From Pseudomonas sp. CHM02 (GTDB lineage: Bacteria; Pseudomonadota; Gammaproteobacteria; Pseudomonadales; Pseudomonadaceae): a stretch of DNA of 64,000 nt. The stretch is from contig NZ_JFCA01000004.1 of the NCBI RefSeq assembly GCF_000612585.1, positions 111,090-175,089 of the forward strand, in the 5' to 3' direction. The notes under the pieces were generated by a model, which was not told the origin of the DNA, ran no database searches, and saw only the letters and a program-made list of their open reading frames with translations. The stretch's first letter is position 1; each line of letters starts with the position of its first letter. Shown piece after piece: positions 47,036 to 56,123 of the stretch. The translations under genes and the position numbers were made by a program.

Positions 47036-47064
47036 AAGCATGCCATCGAGCATGCTTTTTTGTT
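47036..47064 (+). terminator. Intrinsic terminator after RND pump operon
   Basis: AAGCATGC and GCATGCTT form an 8-base stem with loop CATCGA, followed by a T-rich tract. It lies 34 bases after the outer-membrane channel stop. Confidence 0.85.
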
Positions 47065-47301
47065 TTTGTGATGACGCATCGGGGCATCCGTCACGCAGGC
47101 CCGGAATCGGGGGTGTCGCATTGTCTCTTTGCAAGCGACGAAGCGTCTCACGCAGGTGCGTTTAAGGACTTCCTTGCTTACAGGACAATAGCTCCCAAGC
47201 ACAGGCGATGCCTGGGTTTCCAAGTGGCAAACCCCTCGACGGTGATGCCGATTTTCAAAGACGGTGCATTCAGCTGCGCACATTCCACTTACGGTGAAAT
47301 C

Positions 47302-48849
47302 ATGAAATCAACAGACCGCGTTGCCAGGGAGAGAGACAAGCTGCTTATTCTTGCAGCGATTTGTCTTTCCGCTTTGGTACTTCCACTGAGTTTTACCGGA
47401 GGGGCAGTTGCCACGCCCGCGATTGGGCGGGATCTGGGTGGAAGTCCAGTGGCGCTTACCTGGATCACCAATGCCTTCATGCTGTCTTTCGGCAGTTTAC
47501 TGATGGCTGCAGGTGCTTTGGCTGACGTCTATGGGCGCAAGCGCCTGTTCACCATCGGCATGATGCTGTTTACCGCTGCGTCGTTGGCCCAAAGCATGGC
47601 ACCTTCGGTGTTCTGGCTTGATATCCTGCGTGCCATTCAAGGGGTTGCCGGTGCGGCTGCACTGGCGAGTGGCTCCGCTGCGCTTGCACAAGAGTTTGAA
47701 GGTCATGCTCGCACCCGTGCGTACAGCATGCTGGGCACGACCTTCGGTATCGGTCTGGCATTCGGCCCATTGGTGGCCGGCGTGTTGATCGAAGCCTTTA
47801 GCTGGCGTGCGATTTTCCTGTTCACGGCTTTGATCGGTGTGATTGCCATGGTCTTTGGCCTGCCGCGCATGCGTGAGACACGTGACCCCGGCGCAACAGG
47901 TCTTGACTGGCCCGGCACCCTTACCTTCAGTTCGGTGCTGGCGTTGTTTACGTTTGGTGTGATCCAAGCGCCTGACAGCGGTTGGGGTAGCCCTTTAGTG
48001 GTTGGCCTGTTGGGTGCATCGGCGGTATTGCTGGTGGTTTTCGTGATGATTGAAATGCGCGTCAAGCGCCCGATGCTGGATCTGACGCTGTTCCGCTTCC
48101 CGCGTTTTGTCGGCGTGCAAATGCTGCCGATCGGCACCTGCTACTGCTACATCGTGCTGGTCGTGATGCTGCCGTTGCGATTCATTGGTGTTGAAGGCCT
48201 GAGCGAAATCGACGCCGGTTTGCTGCTGCTGGCACTGTCTGCACCAATGTTGGTAGTACCGATGCTGGCCGCCTCGATGACGCGGTTTATCTCCGCCGGC
48301 GTTCTTTCGGGCGTGGGGTTCCTGATCGCTGCCGTGGGGCTGCACTGGTTGAGCCTGTACAACATTGGCGAGCCGAAGTTTGGTCTGGTTGGCCCCATGC
48401 TGTTGATCGGTATCGGGGCAGGTCTGCCTTGGGGCTTGATGGACGGTCTGTCGGTCAGCGTCGTGCCAAAAGAGCGCGCGGGTATGGCGGCTGGTATTTT
48501 CAACACGGTGCGTGTCGCGGGTGAGGGCATTGCCCTGGCAAGCGTGGCTGCGATGCTGGCTTCGCTGCTGCATACCAACCTCTCAGAAGCGGTACAGGTG
48601 GTTGCAGGGAGTGCTGATGCAGCGCTTATTGCAGAAACCGCACATCGCGTTACCACCGGTGATATGGCCCATGCCATCAACACCGTTCCAGGTCTAGCCA
48701 ATGAGCGTCTGGTACACGGGTATGCCTCCGCATTTCAGTACCTGCTGCATATCCTGACCATCATCACATTGGCTTCTGCGGCTGTGGTTCTTGGGTTGTT
48801 GAGCAAGGATCGCGCGGTTGCAGGCGACACTGCCAGCGAAGCTGCCTAG
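47302..48849 (+). CDS. MFS multidrug transporter (14-helix EmrB/QacA type)
   Basis: A 515-residue major facilitator with fourteen predicted helices. The start at 47302 (KSTDRVARERDKLLILAAIC) gives the normal short N-terminus; the frame is open further back, but that part does not look family-like. GALADVYGRKRLFTIGMMLF is the conserved loop 2-3 motif, and FGIGLAFGPLVAGVLIEAFS is the antiporter motif C. It expels drugs or metabolites across the inner membrane by proton exchange. It is monocistronic, with a terminator at 48901. Confidence 0.93.
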   Translation: MKSTDRVARERDKLLILAAICLSALVLPLSFTGGAVATPAIGRDLGGSPVALTWITNAFMLSFGSLLMAAGALADVYGRKRLFTIGMMLFTAASLAQSMAPSVFWLDILRAIQGVAGAAALASGSAALAQEFEGHARTRAYSMLGTTFGIGLAFGPLVAGVLIEAFSWRAIFLFTALIGVIAMVFGLPRMRETRDPGATGLDWPGTLTFSSVLALFTFGVIQAPDSGWGSPLVVGLLGASAVLLVVFVMIEMRVKRPMLDLTLFRFPRFVGVQMLPIGTCYCYIVLVVMLPLRFIGVEGLSEIDAGLLLLALSAPMLVVPMLAASMTRFISAGVLSGVGFLIAAVGLHWLSLYNIGEPKFGLVGPMLLIGIGAGLPWGLMDGLSVSVVPKERAGMAAGIFNTVRVAGEGIALASVAAMLASLLHTNLSEAVQVVAGSADAALIAETAHRVTTGDMAHAINTVPGLANERLVHGYASAFQYLLHILTIITLASAAVVLGLLSKDRAVAGDTASEAA

Positions 48850-48900
48850 GCATCAAAACGGTTACCCGCCTTGAAGCGGCAATAACCCGATGTGCGCAGA

Positions 48901-48939
48901 CCCCGAAGCAGAAGATCTCTCTCTGCTTCGGGGCTTTTT
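48901..48939 (+). terminator. Intrinsic terminator after MFS gene
   Basis: CCCCGAAGCAG and CTGCTTCGGGG form an 11-base perfect stem followed by CTTTTTG. It separates the MFS gene from the convergent LysR gene. Confidence 0.88.
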
Positions 48940-48987
48940 GCGTTTGGCGAGCATGGAGTCAAGAGCAGGATGCGACAGGTCATCAGG

Positions 48988-49884
48988 CTAACGCAGACGA
49001 TCCGCCAGGTAGTTGAGCACCGCTCGCGTTTTTGCCGGCATACGACTGCCCAAGGGAATGAGGGCATGGACAGGAGGGCCCGGTGAGTCAACAGCAGTGA
49101 GTACGCGGACAAGCTTGCCGCAATCGACGTAGGGTTGAGCAACCTTGTCATAAATTTGGGCAATGCCGAGTCCAATAACTGTGGAGTCAATCACGGCCTG
49201 CCCATCTGAAACAATCAAAACCGGCGTCGGCGAAAACTCTCGGACATGGCCATTATCGGTAATCGACCATGGACGCAGCCGACCAGTAAACCCTCGAAAA
49301 ATCACCGCTTCATGGTTGACCAGGTCGGCCGCTGACTCAATCGGCGGATGACGGGCCAGGTAGTCGGGAGAGGCGTACAGACTGAGTGTGATATTGCAAA
49401 GCTTGCGCACAGTCATTTCACTGTCCTGCGGCAACTCCCCCGCGCGAACCACAATATCCCAGCCTTCACCCACTGCGTCCGACATGCGGTCGGTCATGGA
49501 CAACTCTAGCGTCACCTGTGGGTAGCGCTGACGAAGTTCGGAGATGGTTGGAAGAAACAACTGGCGAAACCCAGATGGGATGTCCAGGCGAACGCGGCCC
49601 ATCGGCTCATCTTTTCTTGCGGCTAACTCGCGAGCCGCATCCCGAAGGCCATCCAGCGCCGCGATGGCCGCGTTCAGATAAGTTTCGCCATCTTCAGTGA
49701 GGCGTACGGCACGGGTGGTTCGCTGGAAGAGCTTGGTACCCAGCCTGATTTCCAGTCGTTGAACCGCCTTGCCGACGTTGGATTTGCTCGTTGAAAGATT
49801 TTCAGCAGCTCGGGTAAAGCTACCGGTCTGTGCGACGCCGACGAAGGCGGCTATGTCCGGAAAGGAGGTGTCGGCTCGTTCCAT
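48988..49884 (-). CDS. LysR-family transcriptional regulator
   Basis: A 298-residue regulator of the CrgA-like group. HTH: FPDIAAFVGVAQTGSFTRAA, then STSKSNVGKAVQRLEIRLGT and KLFQRTTRAVRLTEDGE. Effector domain: GRVRLDIPSGFRQLFLPTI at its start and VIDSTVIGLGIAQIYDKVAQ near the ligand pocket. It is convergent with the MFS transporter. The promoter side faces a long spacer and then the GST gene at 50741. Confidence 0.92.
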   Translation of the reverse strand: MERADTSFPDIAAFVGVAQTGSFTRAAENLSTSKSNVGKAVQRLEIRLGTKLFQRTTRAVRLTEDGETYLNAAIAALDGLRDAARELAARKDEPMGRVRLDIPSGFRQLFLPTISELRQRYPQVTLELSMTDRMSDAVGEGWDIVVRAGELPQDSEMTVRKLCNITLSLYASPDYLARHPPIESAADLVNHEAVIFRGFTGRLRPWSITDNGHVREFSPTPVLIVSDGQAVIDSTVIGLGIAQIYDKVAQPYVDCGKLVRVLTAVDSPGPPVHALIPLGSRMPAKTRAVLNYLADRLR

Positions 49885-50740
49885 TACAGTCTCTCTATAA
49901 TCTGTCTATTCATGTCGATACGTACACAACTATCGCTTGACTTACTATGGCTCATTTTTCAAAAGACGGTTTGAGATTTTTCATCTCGATAGTGCGACAC
50001 TATCTCATAATGGCGGCGCGAAAGACGTTCGGTAAAAAGCGCTAGTGCGTTGGCTATATCTTGAAGTTTTTTCTTGGTGCGGATGTTCAGGGTTTTATCT
50101 GATGTTAACGGCAAGCATCATTGCTTACGATTTTTTGATGCCGCAATCTTTATTATAATAGTTTCAGACGAAATACTTCGTGATCGGTTGCAAGTCCGGT
50201 ATCGTAGACGGCCCTCGCTTGCGCTAGTTTGGTTTTCAGGTCCGCACGCACGCGGGACTTTTTTGAATGAATAATAGTTTTGTTGAGTTGGCTTTCGGTG
50301 TCTGGAGCGGGGCGCTACTTCTAATGGAAGCCCAAAACCGTACCTAAGCTTTGCGCTGGGGGCTATCTCGCGTAACTACCTGAGAGTCGAGGTTTCAGCG
50401 CCGACTATATAGATTGTTTAAATCTGGATAAGCGCTTTTTTGGACACAGACTGTCTTCCATATGGATTCAATGATTGGTCTCAGACGTTCTGTGATCGAC
50501 GCTTGGAAAGCTCACGTCCGTATTCATTTTTTCACGTTCTCCCGTCATATAAGAAGACCCGCCGGTGCAAGGCAGCGACGATCACCCGACGCTTTATCAA
50601 ACGTTGGGCTGATTGTAGCTGTGCACGCTACAGAGCGTATCATTGCCGACTGTTTATCATCCTCAGAGGGAAGCTCAGACTTTGTTCACCAGCCCGGATT
50701 CAGGGCGCGGAAAACAACTGACTCCCCGAGGAATGCAATC
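49885..50740. other. Long AT-rich spacer (856 bases) with one terminator-like hairpin
   Basis: No protein family was recognised. The plus-strand frame entering the GST gene is open back to about 50462 but has no homology there. A terminator-like element lies at about 50239-50264 (TCCGC...GCGGGA, then a T run), suggesting a short transcript to its left. Confidence 0.4.
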
Positions 50741-51385
50741 ATGACTAAGTTGTACATCGCCGATCAAACCTGCTCCCAAGCCGTTCAGATCATCGCCAAC
50801 GAAATCGGTCTGAACCCTGAACTGGTTCACTTCAACGTTTTCGACCAAACCACTTCCAATGGCGAATCTTTCGCCGAGGCCAATCCACTCCTGTACGTTC
50901 CGGTTCTGGCCCTGGAAAATGATTCGCAGGACAAAATCACCGAAACCATCGTTATTACTTCCTACCTGGCTGACCAGCATCCTGAGTTCGGTCTGATCCC
51001 AACGCGTGGCACCCTGGAACGCGTCAAGGTCGACCAATTGCTCACCTTCATCGCCACCGAGATTGCACAGAAGCATATCCCTCTGATGCGCAAACTCATG
51101 ACCGATTTCGGCACGGAGTGGACTCGTGCAAAACTGGTCGCTGCATACACCACCCTGGACACCCGTCTGGCTGACGGACGTGCGTACCTGCTAGGCGATA
51201 ATTTCTCGGTTGTTGACGCTTATGTTTGGGCCACCCTGTGGCACGAACGCTCGGGCACCGAGATCGGCCATCTGGAAAACCTGAACGCCTGGAAAGCACG
51301 TGTAGACGCTCGTCCATCCGTTCAAAAGGCCTTGAAGGATGAAGCTGAAATCGTGGCTATCCATAAGGCACGAGCAACTGCCTGA
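50741..51385 (+). CDS. Glutathione S-transferase
   Basis: A 214-residue GST. The start at 50741 follows CCGAGGA and gives TKLYIADQTCSQAVQIIANE, with Cys10 at the beta-class active-site position. FAEANPLLYVPVLALEND is the glutathione-site region and LLGDNFSVVDAYVWATLWH the conserved helix of the C-terminal domain. It differs clearly from the GST at 38922, so it is not a recent duplicate. It is followed by a strong terminator. Confidence 0.92.
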   Translation: MTKLYIADQTCSQAVQIIANEIGLNPELVHFNVFDQTTSNGESFAEANPLLYVPVLALENDSQDKITETIVITSYLADQHPEFGLIPTRGTLERVKVDQLLTFIATEIAQKHIPLMRKLMTDFGTEWTRAKLVAAYTTLDTRLADGRAYLLGDNFSVVDAYVWATLWHERSGTEIGHLENLNAWKARVDARPSVQKALKDEAEIVAIHKARATA

Positions 51386-51406
51386 TCGCTGACACGCAAG
51401 TAGGTG

Positions 51407-51440
51407 ATGGGTCGTGGTGATAACCACGGCCCATTTTTTT
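51407..51440 (+). terminator. Intrinsic terminator after GST gene
   Basis: ATGGGTCGTGGT and ACCACGGCCCAT form a 12-base stem (one GT pair) with loop GATA, followed by a run of T. It lies 22 bases after the GST stop. Confidence 0.88.
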
Positions 51441-51507
51441 GATCGTATTTATGTTCTGAGCAAAGGCAGTCCCGCGGTTGCTGTCATGCCGCAGAGGAGA
51501 GGAGGCC

Positions 51508-51909
51508 ATGGCAGTGTCAGCTACAAATTGTCTCTCAGTTGCAGTGGGTCAAAAGGACGATTTCACCACCTGTTTCGATGATGGCCTTCATCTGCACTAC
51601 CACCTGACCTTAAACGGCATACTCGAAATGTTGAGTGGCGATGGTTGCCGCAGCTTCCTTACGTTGATAACACTGACAATAACTTTGTATTCCTCGCTGG
51701 CATTGAACCATGAACTGCCCTCGCTATCGATGCCTCCTGCCTACAAAGAAGAAAGAACTGAGCCCGCACTCTGCAGATTCAGCTCAGGCGCTCTTGCTCT
51801 AAAGCACTCATCATATTTTCCAGAACTGGCCTCTCAGGTTAAGGCCGCGAGGAAAAAGATTATTGAACGGCGATCGAGGAGGGGGGTTATGTTTGAGTCG
51901 TGTTATTAG
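51508..51909 (+). CDS. Hypothetical protein, doubtful
   Basis: An open frame of 133 codons preceded by GAGGAGAGGAGG, an excellent ribosome site 3 to 6 bases before the ATG. The predicted protein (AVSATNCLSVAVGQKDDF at the start, one weak hydrophobic stretch FLTLITLTITLYSSLAL) matches no family I know, and base use is not clearly coding. The ribosome site is the only real support. Confidence 0.25.
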   Translation: MAVSATNCLSVAVGQKDDFTTCFDDGLHLHYHLTLNGILEMLSGDGCRSFLTLITLTITLYSSLALNHELPSLSMPPAYKEERTEPALCRFSSGALALKHSSYFPELASQVKAARKKIIERRSRRGVMFESCY

Positions 51910-52430
51910 TCTTGAAGATATCGTCGTATTGCTTGTTTTGGAATTCTTGCAAATCGCCGAAAATAAAATAAGTTGTTTTGATTTTTCATATCGACGGGAT
52001 TTATGGTGCGCGGCGCAAGGTGCGAGTAAGATTCTGTTTGGATCAACATCCCGATGTGCTTCTGTCAATTTTACTCTTGGTAGAGGCTTCATTCATCGTC
52101 CTTTGGTTTTTGCCGCCTATTCATAGGCGGCTTTTTTTTGCCCTGAGTAAATATCATTAGTCCTGATATCGAAGACAAGTAAGCCTCAAGTGCATTGTCG
52201 CTTTTGCTGCGACTAAGCGTCTCGTTTTTCACGGTTTATCCATTTCATTATCCACCGCACAATTATTTTAGGTTGCGATGAATCTGGCGTGAAACCTGAT
52301 GACTGACCGACGCAGTTCGGTGGGTAGTTGCTAGTACAAAAAAGGCAGTTGCTTTCAAGCCGCAAGCATCATCGTAATCATCTCCGTGCCAGAAAAAACA
52401 ATAAACTGAATAGTAGAGGGAAAGAGGACT
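51910..52430. other. Spacer without a recognised gene (521 bases)
   Basis: AT-rich sequence with no family match on either strand. It contains the terminator at 52112-52139, which implies rightward transcription ending there. Confidence 0.4.
52112..52139 (+). terminator. Intrinsic terminator, orphan
   Basis: GCCGCCTAT and ATAGGCGGC form a 9-base stem with a tight 2-base centre, followed by eight T. Nothing well supported ends just before it; the doubtful frame at 51508-51909 or a small RNA could use it. Confidence 0.8.
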
Positions 52431-52748
52431 ATGGCGATCAATGAGAAAATTTTTCATGACGTCGACCTCAACCTGATGGTGACGTTTTTAGTGCTCTATC
52501 GTGAGCGAAGTGTCTCGCGCGCCGCAATTCTAATGAAGGTAGGGCAACCTGCCGTGAGTGGTTCTCTCGCTCGATTGAGATCGCACTTTGACGATCCATT
52601 GTTTCTTCGGACAGGTAGAGGAGTGCGCCCAACAGGAAAAGCGGTAGAGATCGCAGAAAATTTGATGCCTGCGTTTAGCTGTATTGAAGCTGTAATAACG
52701 GGTCGTCGTCCGCCTCTTCCAGATGAAGAGACGAGTTCACAGTCGTAA
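52431..52748 (+). CDS. LysR-type DNA-binding domain only (truncated regulator)
   Basis: A 105-residue protein that is clearly the N-terminal part of a NodD/LeuO-like LysR regulator: DVDLNLMVTFLVLYRERSVS, RAAILMKVGQPAVSGSLARL, DDPLFLRTGRGVRPTGKAVE. It ends after the linker helix, with a polar tail rather than the 200-residue effector domain. AAAGAGG precedes the start. Either it is a relic of a longer gene, or it is a stand-alone DNA-binding protein that could compete with full-length LysR proteins. No effector-domain remnant was seen downstream. Confidence 0.75.
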   Translation: MAINEKIFHDVDLNLMVTFLVLYRERSVSRAAILMKVGQPAVSGSLARLRSHFDDPLFLRTGRGVRPTGKAVEIAENLMPAFSCIEAVITGRRPPLPDEETSSQS

Positions 52749-52804
52749 TGGAGTGATGATTTTTTGTAGTTCCTCAACCTCCAATCGCGGGGGGATTAGG
52801 ACGG

Positions 52805-53494
52805 TTACCAAGGCAGTTCGTTGCCGTGGCGGTCAGTGAAGCGCAGACCCGGCACACCAGCATTACGGGCCACGACGTCCACAACCAGAGGAATGCTTTC
52901 GGAGATGTCCAGCAACGCATTATCCGTGCCCATATCGGTACGCACCCAGCCCGGAGCGATCGCAAGCAGGGCACGAGTGTCGTCGACGTGGCGCGAATGG
53001 AAATGTTTCATCAGCATGTTCAGTGCCGCTTTGCTTGAACTGTACAGTTCCCAGAACCCCTTGGCGTCGGTGATGCTGCCCAGTTCCGAGGACATTACGG
53101 CCGCTACACCCTTGGCATTCAAGCGGTCGTAGAACAGCTCGATGAGGCGCATGGGACTCAGGGCATTCGTCAGCAACATGTCCAAGTAATCTTTTTCCTC
53201 GACCTGAAGGGCGTTCAGCTCGTTTGCCTTGCAGATGCCTGCGTTGACGAAAAGCACATCCAGCTCACGAGCGTCCAGGCGCTGACGGAGCCCTTTTGCG
53301 GAGTCCAGGTCTACGATGTCGACTTGCTCGACCTCCAGCGAAGCGCCAAAGCTACCTTGTAGTTTTTCCAGCCCTTGCGAGCTGCCGCGGGAGGTCGCAA
53401 TGACCTGCCAGCCACGGATGCAGTATTCCTCGGCGAGGGCCAGACCAAGGCCACGGGAGGCGCCAACGATCAATGCGGTGGATTTGTTGCTCAT
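52805..53494 (-). CDS. SDR-family oxidoreductase
   Basis: A 229-residue short-chain dehydrogenase of the CsgA/carbonyl reductase-like kind. Cofactor loop GASRGLGLALAEEY; FVNAGI replaces the usual NNAG; Ser lies in VMSSELGSI and the active-site Tyr/Lys in LYSSSKAALN. TSRGS after strand 2 suggests NADPH. It is shorter than most SDRs but the fold appears complete. A 9-base-stem hairpin lies 19 bases upstream. Confidence 0.9.
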   Translation of the reverse strand: MSNKSTALIVGASRGLGLALAEEYCIRGWQVIATSRGSSQGLEKLQGSFGASLEVEQVDIVDLDSAKGLRQRLDARELDVLFVNAGICKANELNALQVEEKDYLDMLLTNALSPMRLIELFYDRLNAKGVAAVMSSELGSITDAKGFWELYSSSKAALNMLMKHFHSRHVDDTRALLAIAPGWVRTDMGTDNALLDISESIPLVVDVVARNAGVPGLRFTDRHGNELPW

Positions 53495-53512
53495 GCCAAT
53501 CTCCTGAATGAA

Positions 53513-53536
53513 GCCACCTCAAGATGATGAGGTGGC
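53513..53536. repeat. Inverted repeat upstream of SDR gene
   Basis: GCCACCTCA and TGAGGTGGC form a perfect 9-base inverted repeat around AGATGA. It lies 19 bases before the SDR start, within the expected 5' leader, and lacks a T tract. It could be an operator or a leader hairpin, or the end of the transcript from the LysR gene at 53674. Confidence 0.45.
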
Positions 53537-53673
53537 GTTGACGATTGATGGCAGGCTATCAATCAGGAGAGATCGGCGCGACGCATGAACTGTCAATTGA
53601 ATGATGACAAGGTGTCACCAATCAGGTTTTTATAAAGGTCAGAAGATCATTGTGTTGAGGGACCGGCAGCGAC

Positions 53674-54585
53674 TCACTCCACAATCGAAGCTACAAATGT
53701 CATAAAGGCCCGTGTCTTGGCAGGCAGATGTTTGCGTGAAGGGTAGAGCGCATACAGCGGAAAGTGTTCATCCGACCACTCCTGGAGCACATTTACCAGC
53801 TTGCCACTGGACAGCCAGTGTTCCACCCCAAGTTCCATCACCTGAGCGATGCCATAGCCAGCCAGGCAGGCCCCTTGCAAAGTCCCGACATCATTGACCA
53901 GCAGTTGGCCCCCCAAGGCAAGTTCGAACTGCTCTTTGCCCTTTCGAAACGCCCAGGTAAAAGGGCGCGATGTTTCCGGGTCGCGAAACTGGATGCAATT
54001 GTGCGAGTCGTTTTGCAGTTCCAGGGGAGTACTGGGCATTCCGCAGCGCTCGATGTACGCAGGCGATGCCACGGTGAGGATGCGTGTTTCGAGTATCTTC
54101 TTTGCCACAAGTCGGGAGGGTTTTGGCTCGCCAAAGCGAAGGGCCAGGTCGAAACCATCCGCGACCATGTCGCCAAGCTGTTCACGTGCGACCAGGTCCA
54201 GCGTCAGATTCGGATGGGCCCGCAGGAAGCGATCTAGGCCGGGGCCGAGAATCAACTGGGAGAAGAATGGGTGGACATTAACTCGAAGCCTGCCACTCAC
54301 GTCACCGCGACCCAATAGTGCTTGGGTTGTAGCGTCCTCCAGGCCTTCCAGCAACGGAAGTATGTGATCGAAAAGCTGCTGGCCCTCGTCAGTCAGCGAC
54401 ACGGCGCGTGTAGTGCGGTCAAAGACACGGATTCCAAGCCGGCTTTCAAAGCGCTGGACCGCCCGGCTTACTCCTGAAGGGGTCATGTCAAGCGCCTGGG
54501 CGGCCGATGCAAAGCTGCCATTGTTGACAACGGCTGCGAGCACCCCCATTCCGTTAAGAATTCGCTCGTCAAAGGGCATCTGCAT
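53674..54585 (-). CDS. LysR-family transcriptional regulator
   Basis: A 303-residue regulator (ATG at 54585; a second ATG two codons later is possible). HTH: DERILNGMGVLAAVVNNGSF, ASAAQALDMTPSGVSRAVQR, SRLGIRVFDRTTRAVSL. Effector domain starts GRLRVNVHPFFSQLILGPGL. It is oriented with, and 179 bases upstream of, the SDR gene, which may be its target. Confidence 0.92.
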   Translation of the reverse strand: MQMPFDERILNGMGVLAAVVNNGSFASAAQALDMTPSGVSRAVQRFESRLGIRVFDRTTRAVSLTDEGQQLFDHILPLLEGLEDATTQALLGRGDVSGRLRVNVHPFFSQLILGPGLDRFLRAHPNLTLDLVAREQLGDMVADGFDLALRFGEPKPSRLVAKKILETRILTVASPAYIERCGMPSTPLELQNDSHNCIQFRDPETSRPFTWAFRKGKEQFELALGGQLLVNDVGTLQGACLAGYGIAQVMELGVEHWLSSGKLVNVLQEWSDEHFPLYALYPSRKHLPAKTRAFMTFVASIVE

Positions 54586-55182
54586 GTACCTCGGGGAATA
54601 GTGTCTAGAAACAGCTAAAAAGTAAAAGTAACCCGTGGGGAGGGCTCATAACCTCCGCCAGAATTCATTTGCCTACTTCGGTATTCCGGCACATCGAGCG
54701 GCATCTTCTTTCGGCATTATTTCAGCATGGCACGTGGAGAGCGTCGACGTCGAAGGCGGCTTTGTCGAATCTTGCCTTACAGTCGAATGATCCGAATGCG
54801 CTGCCAAGGACTCTGGCGGCGGGGGAGTGCACGTAACCCCTGTTGTCCTTTGCTATCATCCATCTCTAACAGCCGATCAGACTCCAGGCGCAGTTTGCTG
54901 AAATCCCGCTCAGCATCTTCATAGCTGAGCTTCAGAGTATCGCGGAGGAACGATGCCTCCAACGACGATGCTGAGTGTGAGGTCGCAAATGGCCACCCCG
55001 TAGATAGGGGGTAGGCCTCCGAGCTGATGAGGCCTATTGCCTTTTCCAACGGCAGCGATCCAGCTGATCCTCTGAGTAAGGGGCATCCGCTGTGGTGCAG
55101 CTGGTGATTGCTGTTGGATGTGATCAAGCCCTACCTGCGCGATATGCGTGATTTGTTTACACATTCACGGTGCTGCCCAGGT
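54586..55182. other. Spacer left of the SMC system (597 bases)
   Basis: No recognised gene. A minus-strand frame at about 54777-55127 would need a TTG start and matches nothing known; part of it (LKLSYEDAERDFSKLRLESD) has a coding-like look, so a decayed gene is possible. It forms the boundary between the LysR gene and the defence-like cluster. Confidence 0.35.
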
Positions 55183-56055
55183 CTAGTAGAGCCAATGGCT
55201 GAGCTCGTCCAGGTTAGCCACGATGAGCTGCTGGGCGCTTGGTTTCATATGCATTTTGGCGGTATCGATCTGGTAGCGATTCAAGACGTACTGAACTAAC
55301 GCGCCGCGGGTTTCTATCATCAACTGTCCGTTCTCCATTCCGTAATCGGCTTCGAGAATGGCCCGTTGCCCAGCCTTCAATCTCGAATCCGCTTCCAGGA
55401 TCACTGTCGCCGGCGTCGTCCACCCGGGGTCGAGCTGACGTGAATGCTCTGTGAAATCATTCATCAGCTCCGGAGTACCCCGAAACCGGCTCAATACAAA
55501 ATCACGATACTCACCATTTTTCTCGCAGTATGCACGCACGTGCCAGCGCATGCCGGTATGGATAAGCGTATGCGGCGCAATGAGTCGGGTTTCCCCATCT
55601 GGCGTTTTGAAAGAAGCGTACTCACACTCAAGTCGTTGACCTTCTCGACAAGCCTTCAATAACGGCCTAAGCACTTCGGGGCGGATAGAGCGATCCTGCA
55701 CGTCAAGGATGTCAATGTGCGCATACGCCAACGTCAGTCCTTCAATGTGCGGAGCCCGCTCGTGATTCTGGTTCAGCAGGTGCAGATATGCACTTGCACT
55801 TTCCTTCATGAACAGCGGTTTGAAATGCTTGGTGGGTACGTAACCTTTTAGGTGCTTGTCATACGATAGATTTCGGGGCGCATGCTCATCGATGTAGGTG
55901 TTGATGTCCTTCGACGCCTGCTGACGACTGATGCCAAAGCTCTGCATCAAGTGCCCCGTGGTCAGGCGACCTTCCCACCAGGCAACGGTCTCTATCAGTT
56001 TGTAACGCAATGCCAAATCCCAGCGTACAGCCTCAATCGCTTTCGCCCGTTTCAT
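55183..56055 (-). CDS. WYL-domain transcriptional regulator (BrxR/CapW-like)
   Basis: A 290-residue protein. The N-terminal winged helix (about 15-75) has WWEGRLTTGHLMQSFGISRQ and QASKDINTYI. The WYL domain (about 120-205) has LECEYASFKTPDGETRLIAP, RWHVRAYCEKNGEYRDFVLS and RFRG. A C-terminal WCX-like extension follows. This is the layout of BrxR/CapW proteins, which bind palindromes and repress phage-defence operons until a signal is sensed. It is divergent from the SMC operon across a 178-base gap with two inverted repeats, so it is probably its repressor. Confidence 0.92.
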   Translation of the reverse strand: MKRAKAIEAVRWDLALRYKLIETVAWWEGRLTTGHLMQSFGISRQQASKDINTYIDEHAPRNLSYDKHLKGYVPTKHFKPLFMKESASAYLHLLNQNHERAPHIEGLTLAYAHIDILDVQDRSIRPEVLRPLLKACREGQRLECEYASFKTPDGETRLIAPHTLIHTGMRWHVRAYCEKNGEYRDFVLSRFRGTPELMNDFTEHSRQLDPGWTTPATVILEADSRLKAGQRAILEADYGMENGQLMIETRGALVQYVLNRYQIDTAKMHMKPSAQQLIVANLDELSHWLY

Positions 56056-56077
56056 ACCGTCCCCATGTGCTCGAAAA

Positions 56078-56097
56078 GTTTACCTGTATGCGTAAAC
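56078..56097. promoter_or_regulatory. Inverted repeat, candidate WYL-regulator operator
   Basis: GTTTAC and GTAAAC face each other across 8 bases. It lies 22 bases before the WYL gene start and 137 before the SMC gene. Dyad sites of this size are bound by BrxR-type regulators. Confidence 0.45.
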
Positions 56098-56100
56098 ACC

Positions 56101-56123
56101 GTAGATGTGTCAGGTATATCTAC
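56101..56123. promoter_or_regulatory. Second inverted repeat in the WYL/SMC divergent region
   Basis: GTAGAT and ATCTAC are separated by 11 bases. The element lies 3 bases from the previous repeat and overlaps a TATATC stretch that could be a -10 box for the SMC operon. It is a weaker case than the first repeat because the spacer is longer. Confidence 0.35.

Noticed and set aside
50074..50274. 66-codon frame in the long spacer
   Set aside because: No ribosome site or family match, and it runs through the terminator-like hairpin.
54777..55127. 116-codon minus-strand frame left of the WYL gene
   Set aside because: It needs a TTG start without a good ribosome site and matches no family; kept only as a remark in the spacer entry.
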